From: Clostridium ljungdahlii
GTDB taxonomy: Bacteria; Bacillota; Clostridia; Clostridiales; Clostridiaceae
Direction of reading: 5' to 3'
Assembly: GCF_001636845.1 (NCBI RefSeq)
Contig: NZ_LITT01000006.1
Span: 1 to 64,000, forward strand
DNA length: 64,000 nt
Position numbers and translations under genes: made by a program. Under the pieces are notes generated by a model, which searched no databases, was not told the origin of the DNA, and was given only the letters and a program-made list of their open reading frames with translations. Within the stretch, counting starts at the first letter, position 1, and every line of letters starts with the position of its first letter. Below, piece after piece: positions 1 to 8,053 of this stretch.

Positions 1-78
1 TTAAGGGAATTGTACATATTTTTACGACCTATCGGTCTAAAAACTTACCATTACTTAAAATAAGTGTAAAAAGATACA

Positions 79-110
79 ATTCCAGTAAAAATAAAATTTT
101 TACTGGAATT
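79..110. repeat. Perfect inverted repeat near the left edge
   Basis: Two 15-base arms (AATTCCAGTAAAAAT and its complement) are separated by AAA. The arms could form a stable stem. No T-run follows on the + strand, so this may be a terminator read in the other direction or the end of a gene lying left of the window. No gene is visible between base 1 and the tRNA. Confidence 0.5.
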
Positions 111-185
111 TAGGTGCTAAATCTCTGTATAAAAAATAAAAAGCTTGCATTTTATTAGTTTATATTATATAATAATTATCGTCTT

Positions 186-261
186 AGGGGTATAGCTCAA
201 TTGGTAGAGTGCCGGTCTCCAAAACCGTAGGTTGTAGGTTCGAGACCTACTACCCCTGCCA
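186..261 (+). tRNA. tRNA-Trp (anticodon CCA)
   Basis: A full cloverleaf can be drawn. The 7-bp acceptor stem pairs AGGGGTA with TACCCCT. The D arm is GCTC...GAGT, the anticodon loop is CTCCAAA with anticodon CCA, and the T arm carries GGTTCGAGACC. The discriminator base is G and the terminal CCA is encoded. An intrinsic terminator follows within 10 bases. Remains of a tyrosine integrase gene lie just downstream on the opposite strand, which suggests this tRNA once served as an integration site. Confidence 0.97.
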
Positions 262-268
262 GATATCA

Positions 269-300
269 ATGCTTTCACGATTTCGTGAAAGCATTTTTTA
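269..300 (+). terminator. Intrinsic terminator after tRNA-Trp
   Basis: The stem ATGCTTTCACG / CGTGAAAGCAT has an ATTT loop and is followed directly by TTTTTTA. It sits eight bases after the tRNA 3' end and is well formed for ending the tRNA transcript. Confidence 0.85.
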
Positions 301-302
301 TT

Positions 303-599
303 CAATGCCCTCTCATAACTTCTGGTTAAATTCCTTGTATCGGTAGATTCACCTAATTCATTAGGAAAAACTAAATCGTTATTTACACATATATCCCAGC
401 TTTTAAGCTTTTCTTCTTCTTCTAAAGTAAATATTTGAAAATCTTTTTTATCAGCTATTTTAGGTAGTATTACATTTTTACAAGGATTAATTATAATATA
501 TTTTTCTTTAACTGCGTGATTTAAGGCAGGTTTGAGCATTTTATTTATGCTGTTAAGGAGTATAAGAATATGTGGGATCATGTTGGAAAGTGCAGGCAT
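303..599 (-). pseudogene. Tyrosine recombinase (phage/ICE integrase) remnant
   Basis: The minus strand encodes two recognisable pieces of a phage-type integrase in one frame. The first resembles the end of the core-binding domain (LKPALNHAVKEKYIIINPC, then a proline- and lysine-rich linker ending in FTLEEEEKL). The second resembles the middle of the catalytic domain (DLVFPNELGESTDTRNLTRS). The stretch between them and everything carrying the Arg-His-X-X-Arg and Tyr active-site residues are missing. The open frame runs on antisense through the terminator and tRNA-Trp, but that part is not integrase-like. This is a gene gutted by internal deletion and 3' loss. Its position beside a tRNA 3' end is typical of an old integration site. 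Confidence 0.7.
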
Positions 600-761
600 T
601 ATAATTTTAAGGAGCTTAAGAGGCAGTTGCTTGGATGGAGTAATGGATAATTTATACTTTTTGATGCATTTTTGTATTAAATGGTGCTATTATGGTGTTA
701 AAGGCTGATTTAATATATAAGAATGTTCATACAAATTGTAATCTAGAAGGAGGTTTAAATA

Positions 762-1517
762 ATGGATTTTAGAATTACATTTGACCGAATACCAGAAACA
801 TTTGATAAATATAGACCCCGATATTGTGATGAACTCTTTACAGAAATTATTACTGTATCTGACTTAAATTCAAGCAAAGACGTACTTGAAATTGGTCCAG
901 GGACAGGACAAGCAACAGAGCCTATTTTAAAAACTGGCTGTAATTATAAGGCAATTGAACTTGGGGAGAACTTTACAGAATTTATGAAAAACAAATATGG
1001 GACTTATAGTAATTTCGATATTGTAAATACCGATTTTGAAACATACAATTTTGAAAATCAAACATTTGATTTAATATATTCAGCAGCTACAATTCAATGG
1101 ATACCTGAAGAAATAGCATTCTCAAAAATCTACAATATACTAAAACCTGGTGGCATTCTTGCAATGTTTATGACCCGTTCAGATGAGAAAAGTGCAAATG
1201 AAGAATTGTACAATAGAATAGCCGAGGTATATAAAGAACATTTTTTTGTTAAGAAGAGATATAATCGTAAAATGAAATATGATAATGTTGTGAATTATGG
1301 CTTTGTTAATTACAAATATAAAGACTGGAAAAAGGTAAGAACACTTAATGCTGATGAATATATTTCATATATTAGTACACATTGTGAGCATATAACTTTA
1401 GAAGAACCTTATAAGTCTAAATTTTACACGGGAGTAAGAAAGGCTATTATGGATACTGGCAATAAAATCATTATTAACGATACTATTCCATTATATCTTG
1501 CTCAAAAGCCACTATAA
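762..1517 (+). CDS. Class I SAM-dependent methyltransferase (trans-aconitate methyltransferase-like)
   Basis: The 251-residue protein has a Rossmann-type methyltransferase core. Motif I is VLEIGPGTGQAT near residue 40, followed by the acidic EL that usually ends strand 2. Motif II/post-II is FDLIYSAATIQWI around residue 102, where the IQW pattern is common in the Tam/UbiE-like group. ILKPGGILAMF is motif III. The start is supported by AGGAGG eight bases upstream. The substrate cannot be told. It lies between the integrase remnant and a second methyltransferase, so it may be cargo of a lost mobile element, but base composition looks ordinary for the host. Confidence 0.85.
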   Translation: MDFRITFDRIPETFDKYRPRYCDELFTEIITVSDLNSSKDVLEIGPGTGQATEPILKTGCNYKAIELGENFTEFMKNKYGTYSNFDIVNTDFETYNFENQTFDLIYSAATIQWIPEEIAFSKIYNILKPGGILAMFMTRSDEKSANEELYNRIAEVYKEHFFVKKRYNRKMKYDNVVNYGFVNYKYKDWKKVRTLNADEYISYISTHCEHITLEEPYKSKFYTGVRKAIMDTGNKIIINDTIPLYLAQKPL

Positions 1518-1584
1518 ATTCTAATTTTAAGGTTGAGTAGTAGAGATTGTAATACAAATAGTAAATTTGTGGAGGAACAAGAAA

Positions 1585-2325
1585 ATGATAAAAGACAGTT
1601 CAACCGAATGTTGGAATCAGGTGAATATAGACGAATGGATTGAAAAAGCCCAAACAAATGATTTTAGAATATATTACATAATGCCATACACATTAGAAAA
1701 ACTTGGAGATGTCAAAGATAAATATATTCTTGATTTGGGATGTGGCGAAGGTGGTTATTCGAGAGCATTATCACATAAGGGAGCAATCGTTACGGCTGCT
1801 GACTGTTCAGAAGTTTTTATTGAGTACGCAAAAAATAAAGCAAAAGAAGAAGGTCTAAGGATTGAGCATTGTGTTCTTAATTCAAATACACTAAATGTAA
1901 TTGACGACAATTATTACGATATAGTGCTTTGCTCGATGATGTTAATGGATGTTGAAGATTTGGATGGTACATTAAAGGAAATTCATCGTGTTTTAAAGCA
2001 AAATGGAAAGGTATTTATTTCTATATTGCATCCATGCTTCAAGGGCAAGGAAACTAAATGGATGTTAAATAATGAAAATATAGAGGTGCTTGTTTCTGAT
2101 TATCATAATCCAAAAGAATGGATTGGAGAAATCAAAGGAATGAATGTTCCAATTTTATATAGACATAGGACTTTGTCAGATTATATAAAAGCGTTTGTCA
2201 AAAATGGTTTTAAATTAATTGATATGAACGAACCAATACCAACAGAAGAATACTCTCAAATGTCATCGAGAGTTGCTTGGTTGAAGAAAATACCGATGTA
2301 TTTGTTTTTAGAATTAGAAAAATAA
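1585..2325 (+). CDS. Class I SAM-dependent methyltransferase
   Basis: This methyltransferase of about 246 residues has motif I YILDLGCGEGGYSRAL, the acidic residue after strand 2 (AADCSEVFIEYA), DIVLCSMMLMDVED as the motif II region, and VLKQNGKVFISILHP as motif III. An in-frame TTG lies upstream, but ATG 1585 is preferred because GGAGG lies 10 bases before it. The C-terminal half (LYRHRTLSDYIKAFVKNGF) is typical of small-molecule methyltransferases. It is only about 70 bases after the previous methyltransferase and could be cotranscribed. A weak TTCACA/TGTGAA hairpin lies after the stop. The substrate is unknown. Confidence 0.85.
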   Translation: MIKDSSTECWNQVNIDEWIEKAQTNDFRIYYIMPYTLEKLGDVKDKYILDLGCGEGGYSRALSHKGAIVTAADCSEVFIEYAKNKAKEEGLRIEHCVLNSNTLNVIDDNYYDIVLCSMMLMDVEDLDGTLKEIHRVLKQNGKVFISILHPCFKGKETKWMLNNENIEVLVSDYHNPKEWIGEIKGMNVPILYRHRTLSDYIKAFVKNGFKLIDMNEPIPTEEYSQMSSRVAWLKKIPMYLFLELEK

Positions 2326-2449
2326 TTTCAAATTTGTAAAGTTAAGTTAATTCACATTTTTCATATATTGTGAAGTGAAAATTATACAGACAAGTAGTAA
2401 ATTTATAGTAGATATTATTTATATAATGTGAAAGGTGATGTTATATAAT

Positions 2450-2815
2450 ATGCTTGAATTAATACGGCGAAATGCAATATATGTAGATGGGTATAGAGAA
2501 TACTGTCAAGAATTTTGGGATCATGATATCCGTTATTTTCGGCCCACAAATCCTGCATTGATTGATGAAACCTGGTTTGAAAGAACTAAAAGCTGGTATG
2601 ATAAAAAAGAGATGGGATTGATTTCTGGCCAACCTGTAAGTTTTCATTACTGGGCGGTCGATGGTGATAATTTTGTTGGTGAATTCCAATTGAGGACAGA
2701 ACTATCGGAGGAAGTTATGGCCGGAAAAGGAAGTATAGGCTATTCTGTTCGTGTAACCGAACAGGGAAAAGGTTATGGAACAGAAATATTAAGACAACAA
2801 GAAGTTAACAGATAA
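2450..2815 (+). CDS. GNAT acetyltransferase, C-terminally truncated
   Basis: The frame encodes the N-terminal two-thirds of a GNAT N-acetyltransferase. The last part, GSIGYSVRVTEQGKGYGTEIL, contains the acetyl-CoA binding motif A (Q/R-x-x-G-x-G/A, here QGKGYG). The protein then ends after a few unrelated residues, so motif B, normally another 40-60 residues, is absent. Family members of this type are usually about 170-185 residues; this one is about 122. A coding continuation is not obvious in other frames downstream. GTG 2435 and ATG 2438 are alternative starts; ATG 2450 fits the AAAGGTG at 2431 best. The product is probably non-functional. Confidence 0.6.
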   Translation: MLELIRRNAIYVDGYREYCQEFWDHDIRYFRPTNPALIDETWFERTKSWYDKKEMGLISGQPVSFHYWAVDGDNFVGEFQLRTELSEEVMAGKGSIGYSVRVTEQGKGYGTEILRQQEVNR

Positions 2816-2936
2816 ATGAAGTTTATTTTCTTTAATAGCTTAGAAGTTGAGAGAAATGTTAATAAACTAATATTTACAATATTATAAAGGAATTTTAGTT
2901 TTAATATTGAATATATTATTTACAATATCTTCAATC

Positions 2937-3127
2937 TACTTGAAACAAAATAACTTTTACTTAACACGAGAGCTTGGTTACTTGAAAGCAAATATATTAT
3001 TATATATAAGATAAATACTAGTTTTCAGCGCTATTTATTATAAAAAACCTTACTATCTTATAATAAATATAGATTTACTTAACACTAAAGTTATTTTACT
3101 TGAAAGTAATATAGAGTTACTTGAAAC
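2937..3127 (+). promoter_or_regulatory. Six phased iterons (operator array) upstream of the AlbA-type gene
   Basis: Ten-base repeats of the form TACTTGAAAC/G or TACTTAACAC start at 2937, 2958, 2979, 3076, 3097 and 3118. Spacing inside each triplet is exactly 21 bases, two helical turns, so proteins bound there would sit on one face of the DNA. Between the triplets lies an inverted repeat (ATTTATTATAA 3033-3043 and its complement 3058-3068). The last iteron abuts the ribosome binding site of the next gene. This looks like an autoregulatory operator. Confidence 0.75.
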
Positions 3128-3147
3128 AGAAAGGAGGAATCTTTTAA

Positions 3148-3960
3148 ATGAATATTAAAATGCCAATAGAAGAAATAATAAAAATGGGAGAAGGCCAGTA
3201 TTTTGATAGAAAGTCATCCAAAATACAAATAAATAAATTAGCAGAAACTTTAATTGCCTTTGCAAATGCAGATGGAGGTACTATAGCTATAGGAATTGAG
3301 GATGGAAAAATATTAGGTATAAATGGTCAGGGAAATATTAAGATAAATGATTTTATTCAATGCAGCTTTGATAAGTGTATACCACCTGTTAAAGCAAATT
3401 GTGAATTTGTAGATGTAATTGAGGATAATGGTAAATAAGATAGAATACTTCTTATTCACGTTGAGGCAAGTATAGATAAAGTACATAAAACTGCATCTGA
3501 TGAAGTTTATTTAAGGGTTGGAGATGAAAATAAAAAGCTTAATTTCGAACAAAGATTAAATCTAGAATATGATAAAGGTGAAAAGCTTTCTGAAGATAAA
3601 ATAATTACAGAATGTACAATGGAAGATTTAGATGAAACTGTACTTAAAAGTTATGCAGAATCAGTTAAATATATGAGTAAAGATTATGAAAAGCTCCTTT
3701 ATGCAAGAGGACATAATTAATGCTGTTACTCATAGAGCGTATAATAACAGGGTGATGATATAAAAATATTTGTGTATGACGATAGGTTGGAAATAATAAG
3801 CCCAGGCAAGTTTCCCAATATAGTAAGTAAAGAAAATATAAAAGAAGTTTAATAGTGGGAGAAATAATCATAAAGACATGTTAGGAAAGAACCTTCAAAA
3901 GTTAAATACTTGGCATCTACAGAATTGAGACAAGCTAGATATGAAAGTACGTTTTCAAAT
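3148..3960 (+). pseudogene. AlbA_2/Schlafen-type ATP-binding transcriptional regulator, broken
   Basis: The first 96 codons encode a divergent AAA_4/AlbA_2 domain: GEGQYFDRKSSKI, then LIAFANADGGTIAIGIEDG, the signature of this family. An in-frame TAA at 3436-3438 stops it. The same frame continues as good family sequence (DRILLIHVEAS, then DEVYLRVGDENKKLNFEQR) to about 3718. Further pieces follow in other frames (INAVTHRAYNNRG, IKIFVYDDRLEIISPGKFPN), so there is also at least one indel. Intact members are about 400-480 residues with a C-terminal winged helix that binds DNA. The start has AGGAGG upstream, and the phased iterons before it are probably its own former operator. Confidence 0.75.
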
Positions 3961-4095
3961 AAAATCAGAATGTGGAAAGATAACCGGAACTTACTTATAC
4001 ATAATTTACGATATAAGCAATAATTAGAGATGTTAAGCAATATAGTGATAACAATTTTTAGGCTCTAATGAGCATTGAATAAGAGAGCTATAATT

Positions 4096-4911
4096 ATGTC
4101 TAAGCCTAAAAAATATATGAAAAGAGATGAAAGTATGATTGCAGAAATAAAAGGAAAGATAAGCAGTACTGGCTCAAATCTTAATGATAGATTAGAAGAT
4201 GATTTAACTGGAAATGTTTTTGGCAGCTTAAGATATATGTCATTTAATCACGGTTTAAAACAAATTCTTATTCAAGGGATATATCCTAGAAGTTTATCAA
4301 AGATTGTTGAGAATATTGATGAAGATGAGTGGAGCGAATTTATTAAATTTTGGCCTTATGATAAAGAAGGGGAGATTGATGCTTTAATAAAGTTTGAAAA
4401 TACTATTATTGGTATTGAAGTAAAGTATCTTAGTGGCATTTCATCTGATGATGATATAGGCAATTCCCCAGACTTGGAAGGTGAATTTACGATAGATAAT
4501 AATATTAAGAGCATAAACCAACTTTCACGTGAATCAAGAATTGTTTCACGGTCAGGTAATAATAAAAATAAGATACTACTATTTGTAGCAGATGGAGAAG
4601 CCTGCAGAGAAGTCTATAAAAATATTAAAGCTAGAAATATAATTGAAAATAATGTGAAATTTGCCTATATTTCATGGCAAGGCATTTTGCATGGTCTTGA
4701 AAATTTAAAAATAAATAATGTCTATGAAAAAGTCATAGTAAGTGATTTAAAAAATCTTTTAATAAAAAAAGGATTTGAAAGTTTTAAAGATTTTATAATT
4801 GATGGTAATGTAGAAGAAAAGTGGTATGACTTTTGTGCTGTAGAAAGAAATACTATTTCTTTTGATGTCAAGGAAACAATAGAGGAGGATTTATATTATG
4901 AATTCAGCTGA
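4096..4911 (+). CDS. PD-(D/E)XK nuclease-like protein of unknown function
   Basis: This protein of about 271 residues contains a candidate nuclease core: EIDALIKFENTIIGIEVKY, that is an acidic pair after a beta strand, then E-x-K at the end of the next strand. This is the usual motif II/III arrangement of the PD-(D/E)XK fold. An upstream Glu in the N-terminal helix could complete the site. A later strand (KILLFVADGEACREVY) and an AYISWQGI segment resemble other REase-like families. An in-frame TTG lies at 4075, but ATG 4096 has AGAGAG at good spacing. It overlaps the next gene by 14 bases, so the two are almost certainly translated together. The fold is inferred from motif pattern only. Confidence 0.6.
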   Translation: MSKPKKYMKRDESMIAEIKGKISSTGSNLNDRLEDDLTGNVFGSLRYMSFNHGLKQILIQGIYPRSLSKIVENIDEDEWSEFIKFWPYDKEGEIDALIKFENTIIGIEVKYLSGISSDDDIGNSPDLEGEFTIDNNIKSINQLSRESRIVSRSGNNKNKILLFVADGEACREVYKNIKARNIIENNVKFAYISWQGILHGLENLKINNVYEKVIVSDLKNLLIKKGFESFKDFIIDGNVEEKWYDFCAVERNTISFDVKETIEEDLYYEFS

Positions 4912-5479
4912 GAATATAAGAAACGCATTTAAGGTAGTAAATAAAACTTATGAGAACATAAATAAAATGATGAATTATTGTAAAACAATCGCAGATGAAG
5001 GAAACGAATATGTTGTTTCAGTTCCTAAGTTTTTAAGATGGAAATCTGATGCTGAAGTTGATGGATGGTTAATTAATGATTTTATAGTACTTTTTCAAAG
5101 TAAACATGATGAAGAATTAGAAAATGGATGGCGTAATGGGCCGATTTATGTGCTAGATATAGAGCTTAATTATGGTGATACTCCAAAGATATATATTTCA
5201 AAATTTGAATATAAGAATATAGAGAATTGGAGTAATGGATGTTCACCAACCAATCATTGGCGTTTTTATTGGCCGATAAGGAATATGGATGAGTTTGAGG
5301 ATGTAAAGATTGATGATTACGAAATATGGACTCCTAAAAAAGGAAAGGAGTCAGTAGCAGATAGTTCTTATTGGGGGATAAAAAGAGCAGTATGTTACAC
5401 TGAAGAATTGATAGATATAAATGCAGATAACATACAAGAAAAAATATTTGATAGATTTTTATGGCTTAAGGACAAGTAG
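4898..5479 (+). CDS. Unknown protein, partner of the nuclease-like gene
   Basis: I do not recognise this 193-residue protein. It is soluble, acidic and rich in Trp and Tyr (WRNGPIYVLDIELNYGD, NHWRFYWPIRNMDEF), with an alternating strand pattern that suggests a compact beta-rich domain. The start codon lies inside the end of the upstream nuclease-like gene and is preceded by GAGGAGG at 4881-4887, which indicates translational coupling and a shared function. In an accessory region such a pair could be a defence or toxin-immunity module. That is inference; no toxin or methylase motif is visible. Confidence 0.55.
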   Translation: MNSAENIRNAFKVVNKTYENINKMMNYCKTIADEGNEYVVSVPKFLRWKSDAEVDGWLINDFIVLFQSKHDEELENGWRNGPIYVLDIELNYGDTPKIYISKFEYKNIENWSNGCSPTNHWRFYWPIRNMDEFEDVKIDDYEIWTPKKGKESVADSSYWGIKRAVCYTEELIDINADNIQEKIFDRFLWLKDK

Positions 5480-5891
5480 GTGTCAATTAAATTAGTGAAG
5501 ACTTTCAATAAAGTCTACTAATTATGTATTAATTTTGCGGAAATTGAATGATTTAAGGAAAAGTGAGAGTTTTTATAAGGAGTGAATATGAATCTATAAG
5601 CCAATTGACGTTGGGAGTGAGGATTTACTTGAATATAATTTTTCACAAAAATCACTAAGGATTGTTTCAATAATTATAGCTAAGTGGGATGGCTCACGAC
5701 GGAAATCAGTAGATAGGTATTCCAAATTCTATAGTGATAAAAAAGAAAGTAGGATAAGTCAGTTCCCTAAAGAAAAATGAATTTGTATTTATGCATTTAG
5801 TGGTTTAAAGGATAATTCACGATAGTAATTAATGACGAATGATATAAAGAATAAGGCTGTTGGTAATAAAATCAATTTATGAGGTGTTAAA
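5480..5891. other. Gene-poor stretch with a possible coding remnant
   Basis: No intact gene is visible. A short open stretch on the + strand (about 5629-5780) reads EYNFSQKSLRIVSIIIAKW and ends in SQFPKEK before a TGA. It has no good start and may be a leftover of a lost gene. Confidence 0.3.
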
Positions 5892-6485
5892 ATGATGATA
5901 ATATTTTTTGTGGGTACAATATTGATGTGCTTTTTAGTTGTCATTCTTGCAACTTGTTTTAATTTTAAGAAGGCAGACTATAATAATGGGCAAAAGAGAG
6001 AGACCATGATTGTACTTGGCTATCCTGCAAGAAAAGATGGGAGTATGTCAGCAATTTTACGAGAGCGAGTTTATAAAGCAGCAGAACTATATCACGAAGG
6101 AATCGCTGAAACTATTATTTGTACGGGTTCAGCTGTAGCTAATGATTATGTTGAAGCTGACGTTATGGCGCAATCCTTAATTGAATTAGGAGTACCTGAT
6201 TGTAACATAATTCGTGAAAAAGAGGCAAAAGGAACATATGAAAATTTAATTAATTCGAAGTATATTATGCAGAATCGAAATCTAAAAACATCTATCATTG
6301 TATCCTCTCCGTGGCATTTGCGTAAAGCGAGTTTTTATGCAACTAAACTTAAAATGGATCATACAGTAGAAAAATCAAGTTTTCCCTATGAATACCCAAT
6401 TATATTTATCGGTATTATTTATCTTTACATTTACACGCAGATGTTAATAAGGAGAAAATCCTATGAAAAAATAAATGGAAGTTAA
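5892..6485 (+). CDS. YdcF/SanA-like DUF218 membrane-anchored protein
   Basis: The 197-residue protein starts with one hydrophobic segment (residues 2-22) and then has a DUF218 domain. Diagnostic parts are TMIVLGYPARKDGSMSAILRERVYKAAELYHEG, here split as the GYP strand plus the RERVYKA helix, then IICTGS, EADVMAQSLIELGVP and ESSPWHLRKA-like sequence (IIVSSPWHLRKASFYA). These proteins (ElyC, SanA, YdcF) act at the cell envelope and some bind SAM; no enzyme activity is firmly assigned. A second hydrophobic segment near the C-terminus (IIFIGIIYLYIY) would be a tail helix. GAGGTG precedes ATG 5892. Confidence 0.75.
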   Translation: MMIIFFVGTILMCFLVVILATCFNFKKADYNNGQKRETMIVLGYPARKDGSMSAILRERVYKAAELYHEGIAETIICTGSAVANDYVEADVMAQSLIELGVPDCNIIREKEAKGTYENLINSKYIMQNRNLKTSIIVSSPWHLRKASFYATKLKMDHTVEKSSFPYEYPIIFIGIIYLYIYTQMLIRRKSYEKINGS

Positions 6486-6504
6486 TTATTAACTTTTAAA
6501 AAAT

Positions 6505-6675
6505 AATCTTAACACAATTGGTGAAAATATCTCCTTCTTACAAGAATTTGTTCAAGTAAAAGTTAATAATGTTCTTTATATTATTAATTTAGCATCAAAA
6601 GATTGTGAAAGTAAACAGGTAAATGATCTTACAAATCCCATAGCAACAACTATTTGGAAAACTTTGAATAGATAA
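6505..6675 (+). pseudogene. C-terminal remnant of an unrecognised gene
   Basis: An open frame of 56 codons, beginning NLNTIGENISFLQEF and ending IATTIWKTLNR, has codon use like neighbouring genes but no start codon or ribosome binding site. It looks like the tail of a protein whose front is gone. The rest of the 6486-6907 gap shows only a candidate cre site and the ribosome binding site of the next gene. Confidence 0.35.
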
Positions 6676-6791
6676 TATTAGATATAGTCTAATAAAAGAT
6701 GTAGTCTAATTAATAACTAAAAAATGTTTGTATAAAGCTATCAATCTGGAATGTGATTAATTCTTGTCCAGGAAACTAATTTTTAAAATTG

Positions 6792-6806
6792 TTGAAAACG
6801 GTTGCA
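6792..6806 (+). promoter_or_regulatory. Candidate CcpA cre site
   Basis: TTGAAAACGGTTGCA matches the 15-base cre consensus WTGNAANCGNWNNCW at every fixed position. It lies about 100 bases before the COG0523 GTPase gene. CcpA binding is inferred from the sequence only. Confidence 0.45.
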
Positions 6807-6907
6807 CTTACTTGCACAATTGAAACGTTCTTTAATGGAACAAAAAGTATTATTAGCAATTGTAAATCAATACAAAAAATAATTTACAAATAAAGGGGGA
6901 TCATTTT

Positions 6908-8053
6908 ATGTCAAAACCAAATCTTATAATAATTGGAGGATTTTTAGGTGCAGGGAAAACGACTTCAATACTGAATTTAACGAAACTTCTACAAGAAACA
7001 AAAAATGTTGGGGTAATAACCAATGATCAGGGAACACAATTAGTAGATACAAGTTTTTTATCTAAAGAAGGCATTAATGTCATGGAAGTAACGGGAGGAT
7101 GCTTCTGCTGCAATTTCGATTCTTTTTCAAAAAGGATTGATCAGATGATTGAAAAAAATAATCCAGATATTATAATAGGTGAACCAGTTGGAAGTTGTAC
7201 AGATCTTATTGCAACTATTTACAGACCAATGAACAATTATTTTGCAAACAAATTTACACTTGCTCCACTGTCTGTTGTAGTTGATCCTAAAAAAGTTATG
7301 CAATTTCTTGGGAGCAAAGCACAGTCACTATATCCTGATGAAGTAAAATACCTTTTTCGTAAACAAATTGAAGAAGCTGATATAATTGTGCTAAACAAAA
7401 TTGATCTAATGTCACAGCAGGAACTTGTTACCGTTGAGAATATCATTAAAAAGAATTTTCCTGAAAAAGAATTGGTAGAAATTTCAGCAAAAGAAAATAT
7501 CAATATGGATTTATGGCTAGAGAAAATAGAGAAAACAAAACATAAAGATAATTTTACTATGGATGTAAATTATCAAACTTATGGTAGGGCAGAAGCATAT
7601 CTTGGTTGGCTGAATACTTCTGCAGAACTTTTTTCTTCAGAAGTATTTGATATTAGTGCTTTTATAAGAGAATTTATGGAAGTCTTGAAAAGTAAATTTA
7701 ATAATGAGAAACTTGAAATTGCTCATTTGAAGATATATGGGGTTTCTAATAATAAATATGTTAAAGCAGGTCTTACTGGATTGTCGGATGATATTAATTT
7801 TAATGGTCAAATTCTATTAATAGCTGGTAAGGCAAACATTATAATTAATGCAAGAATAAACGTTAATCCAGAAAGCCTAGAGGATTATGTAATTAGTGCG
7901 TTAAATAATTTTTCTGCTAAAAAGGATATAACTCTTAAAAATATAAAAACTGAATGTTTTATGCCAGGACAACCTAATCCAAAGTATAGGATGTCAAGCG
8001 AAGATGCAAAGAAATCTTTACTTACAAGGAGAAATAAATTATGGAATCTATAA
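6908..8053 (+). CDS. COG0523 (CobW/P47K-type) GTP-binding protein
   Basis: This 381-residue G3E GTPase has a P-loop GGFLGAGKTTSI near the N-terminus and the metal-binding signature GGCFCCNF (C-x-C-C) about residue 64. Further features are a Walker B-like DIIIGEPVGSC, the guanine-specificity motif NKID near residue 160, and a C-terminal extension. COG0523 proteins insert or supply metals (Zn, Co, Ni) to client proteins. Relatives near corrinoid methyltransferase genes in anaerobes suggest a cobalt/corrinoid link, but none is adjacent here. GGGGGA precedes the ATG. The 3' end overlaps the aquaporin start by 13 bases, indicating one operon. The metal is unknown. Confidence 0.8.
   Translation: MSKPNLIIIGGFLGAGKTTSILNLTKLLQETKNVGVITNDQGTQLVDTSFLSKEGINVMEVTGGCFCCNFDSFSKRIDQMIEKNNPDIIIGEPVGSCTDLIATIYRPMNNYFANKFTLAPLSVVVDPKKVMQFLGSKAQSLYPDEVKYLFRKQIEEADIIVLNKIDLMSQQELVTVENIIKKNFPEKELVEISAKENINMDLWLEKIEKTKHKDNFTMDVNYQTYGRAEAYLGWLNTSAELFSSEVFDISAFIREFMEVLKSKFNNEKLEIAHLKIYGVSNNKYVKAGLTGLSDDINFNGQILLIAGKANIIINARINVNPESLEDYVISALNNFSAKKDITLKNIKTECFMPGQPNPKYRMSSEDAKKSLLTRRNKLWNL

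Noticed and set aside
1-165. A gene at the left edge
   Set aside because: No frame of useful length or start signal is present; only an inverted repeat can be supported.
165-599. A single 144-residue minus-strand protein
   Set aside because: Its last third is read antisense through tRNA-Trp and its terminator. Only the front part is integrase-like, so it is annotated as a pseudogene fragment.
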